Assembly (NCBI RefSeq): GCF_036785885.1
Contig: NC_092317.1
Span: 4,838,501 to 4,902,500, forward strand
Direction of reading: 5' to 3'
DNA: 64,000 bases
Source: Coffea arabica
Taxonomy: Eukaryota; Streptophyta; Magnoliopsida; Gentianales; Rubiaceae
The notes under the pieces are model-generated. The model was not told the origin of the DNA. It saw only the letters and a list, made by a program, of their open reading frames with translations, and ran no database searches. Below are positions 61,401 to 64,000 of this stretch, one piece after another; position 1 is the stretch's first letter, and every line of letters begins with the position of its first letter. The position numbers and the translations under genes are program-made.

Positions 61401-64000
61401 GTGCAACAAAAAAGCCTCTCATTTCCAAGCTAACATCACAGAGTTTTCTGAGGTAAATTCATTGTGTTCAAAAACATGGGAATCTGTAAATAATATTTTA
61501 CTACAGTAATCATGGTTTTTGACTACGCAATAGCAAATCTGAGACTTCCAAAAGCATAATGCTTTAAGTGATCAGGACTAGCAAGGAGAAGAATTTTGAT
61601 TACTATGTCCTATATATAAACAGGCAGTTAGTACTTTCAGCATAGTAGCCAGAAACTCAAAAAGTGATGAAATTAAAACAGCCTAACAGAACTATAAGTC
61701 AAAAAGTAATAATGATGGCAGTAATTAGGAGGTGAAGGGGCCTAGAATGGTAGGTTACTGTCAACAGAACATCCTGGCTTTGCGTCCATATGCATATGTT
61801 AGGATATGTTCAGGAAAGCAAGATGCAGGATGTGAAACAATGGTATTACTGTATTACCATACTAGGATATAGAACAGAATTCCACAATAGTATTTTCAAC
61901 TCAACTTAGATGCATTAAAATTAAGCTACTAGCATAAGTCAAGGAGATAAGCTGGTAATATTATACCTAAACACTTTGAGAGTAAAATAAAATTTGGCAT
62001 ACCTAGGAAGAAATTCCGTAACAATTGAAAGATTTGGGGGACGCGTAACAGCTCCCATAAAAAGAACAACATTAGGATGCCTTAGTCTTTTCATGATCCA
62101 AACCTTGAAAAGCAAACAAGAGATAGAATTGGCATCAGATCATATTCAAGATACCTAGGAAACACCGCAAGGTAAATGATACAGAATGAGCGGAATTTGA
62201 TAAAGCAATCAAGCCTCAAATGCTAAGTGATCATTGAAAAACACCAGTCATTTCTTAAAAAGATTAAAAACATTCACTCAAAGGTTTTCATGGTGAAGAA
62301 AAAACATAACCATCACTGTGTTGCCCAGAAAACTAGCACCAGAAACAAACATGTGATCATGCTAAATAGTAAAGGAGACCAAATCTTACTTATGACCAAA
62401 TTTTTCTTATGAATGAGGAAGTATAACTAATATATATCAATATAAACCACATCTCCATATAGCATGGTAGCCAGATGCAAAAGCTACAAAGGCATGTAAA
62501 TTAGATTTTTGACGAACAAATTAGTTACTACTAAAACAAAATGGCAACTATAAGAAGGAAATAAAGAAAGCTCAATAACACGTGAATGCACTTCTTCAAT
62601 AGCCCCAAGAAAATGCTTGATTACTCTTGAAAAGTAATTGCACAATCAGCCAAAATACTTTGAACCAGGGCTTCATACCCATAGCAAAGATTTTGATACT
62701 CAACAAGCAGAACATGAAAAATAATTTGATAGGTCTGTGGTGATATTATTTGCACTGTCCAGCTTATGGGGTACCATTGACATGAAGACCAATGATGATC
62801 AGCATACTGTCCTCTTTTACCATGACTAAATGACAGAAACATGTAATCTTTCCCTAGTAACTGAGCAATTTTGCCTGTCACATGCGAATCTACAACTTCG
62901 AAAAATAAATGACCAAACTTTAAAAAACAATTACATATCATCTACAGTTATGCATACTCTAAGCACTTAATGTCTGGGGTCAGTTATGTAACGGAAATAC
63001 TAGCTACACGCTCTTCTATGATAATCCTCTCTCTGGATTAGGAGAACATCCTTCTACCCATTAGTAGGATGTTTCTGCCTGTTGCTCACAGGCCAAGATA
63101 TCTATGACAAGCCACAGATGCTAGAAAGCAACCTAACCCTTTAAGGCTTTGCAAATAATCCAATTTGCAAGAAGAAATGTCCCATGAAAATACAGCAAAT
63201 TTACCTCACTTTTAAATTCTTCAAGGGATTCACCAGCTACATCTTGGTCAAGGAATCTCTTAACAGCAACTTCCTGTTAAATAGAAGCAAGCCTCATGTA
63301 TCCACAAGAACAGAAGGCAATAAAAATAACAAATACAGCAAAGAAGGACTTCCAAGCATTTAAAATAATAACAGGATGAAAAGGAGTAATGGTACACTCA
63401 AACCAATACAAGACTAAACCTAAACAGCAGTAGCAATAGTACTAATATAATTTGATTTTATGCCAAAGACTTGCAGAGATGAGTAACTGCTTGAAAAGAT
63501 TGGCAAGAAAGGATGAAATCGCAAACACAATGTCCGATAATCCATGCCTATTAGCCAATCTTAATTAATTTCAGTGATGATTATTTTAAGCAATTCAAAA
63601 GAAAGCAAGATGCTTGCACAAGCTGATGTAAAGAGAATCTTTAGATCTTTCATTGACATGTAAGACCAAGGTCGTTGATCTAAATCTTGAAAAGATCTTG
63701 CCCAATATTTCCACAATTGGTGCGGAATCTGGATAAAGACAATGACAAAAGAACATTATTCCAAGGAAAACATGCTTAGACTTGAACTCATTGAGTTATG
63801 TGAACGAACTCACTTTCATAGATTGGCAGGGCTTTTCTCCAAGAAGCAACCTAAACCACTAAGAGACTCTTACAGAAAGGAATAATACACTTTCTAGAGC
63901 CTTTTTATGAGCATTTATACATTTAATGTCATCAATATCCCAACAAGTACTTAACACAACAATAAACTTAGGCTTGTACAGGTGAACCACTTACTACTAG
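58467..64000 (-). CDS. Raf-like MAPKKK (EDR1/SIS8 type), C-terminal kinase part; 5' end outside window
   Basis: Eight in-frame exons on the minus strand (63205-63273, 62003-62103, 61318-61396, 61114-61212, 60868-60936, 59366-59415, 58978-59154, 58467-58638) give the last 271 residues. They contain [14 protein letters not shown] (the ATP-binding lysine), [58 protein letters not shown] (catalytic loop, HRDLKSPN), [10 protein letters not shown] (DFG), [30 protein letters not shown] and [20 protein letters not shown], with all catalytic residues intact. The GTAEW wording and the C-terminal tail after MAALKPL match the plant B3 Raf-like group (EDR1, SIS8 and relatives), serine/threonine kinases in stress, sugar and hormone signalling. 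The exon with the glycine-rich loop and the long regulatory N-terminus are not in the window. A duplicate of the 3' end lies downstream. Adjoining genes match Arabidopsis At1g18160 context by memory. Confidence 0.93.

Overview
This is eudicot nuclear DNA: long AT-rich intergenic stretches, GT-AG introns, plant-only gene families and many short DNA transposons and SINEs. The species cannot be named from the window. There are eight host genes, seven on the + strand and one (the last) on the - strand. In order they are a thaumatin-like protein (15763-17073), an intronless P-class PPR protein (19446-21620), a CML27-like calcium sensor (25855-26397), a RABA6-type Rab GTPase (29466-31557), golgin candidate 2 (37185-42349), a chloroplast FKBP17-type protein (45754-47260), a DUF1295 / steroid 5-alpha-reductase-like membrane protein (51077-54977), and the catalytic end of a Raf-like (EDR1/SIS8-type) MAPKKK (58467 to beyond the right edge). 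From memory, most of these have homologues in one Arabidopsis chromosome-1 block (about At1g18160-At1g18250) and in its duplicate near At1g73620-At1g73660. The window therefore looks like a conserved syntenic block, with the FKBP and DUF1295 genes apparently in swapped order.

The first 15.5 kb has no gene I can support. It carries a hAT-type MITE, SINEs and a nested structure. In that structure an outer MITE (9588-15562) is split by a 5.26-kb element with inverted ends (10269-15524), which in turn carries broken exons of a mitochondrial RECA3-like gene and a Helitron-like 3' end. One RECA3-like exon contains a perfect 106-bp tandem duplication.

From 15.7 to 42.3 kb the genes alternate with elements that have recognisable ends: Tourist-like and Stowaway-like MITEs, hAT MITEs with 8-bp target duplications, a fold-back Mutator-like MITE with a 9-bp duplication, a 3.4-kb Harbinger-like element with a relic of a Myb-like ORF, and SINEs with target duplications.

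From 42.3 kb on, the DUF1295 gene is enclosed by a ~450-bp inverted duplication. One copy lies just 3' of FKBP17 and the other just 3' of the Raf kinase, and they share a 90-bp identical core. The FKBP17-side copy is interrupted by a 1.07-kb transposon-like insertion that the other copy lacks. Beside this, the 3' end of the Raf kinase gene has been duplicated to give a decayed copy (55738-57665). No operon-like or defence system is present. The genes act in unrelated places: apoplast, organelle RNA, Ca2+ signalling, vesicle traffic, Golgi tethering, chloroplast, membrane lipid/steroid metabolism and kinase signalling. I recognised no LTR retrotransposon or virus-like element.
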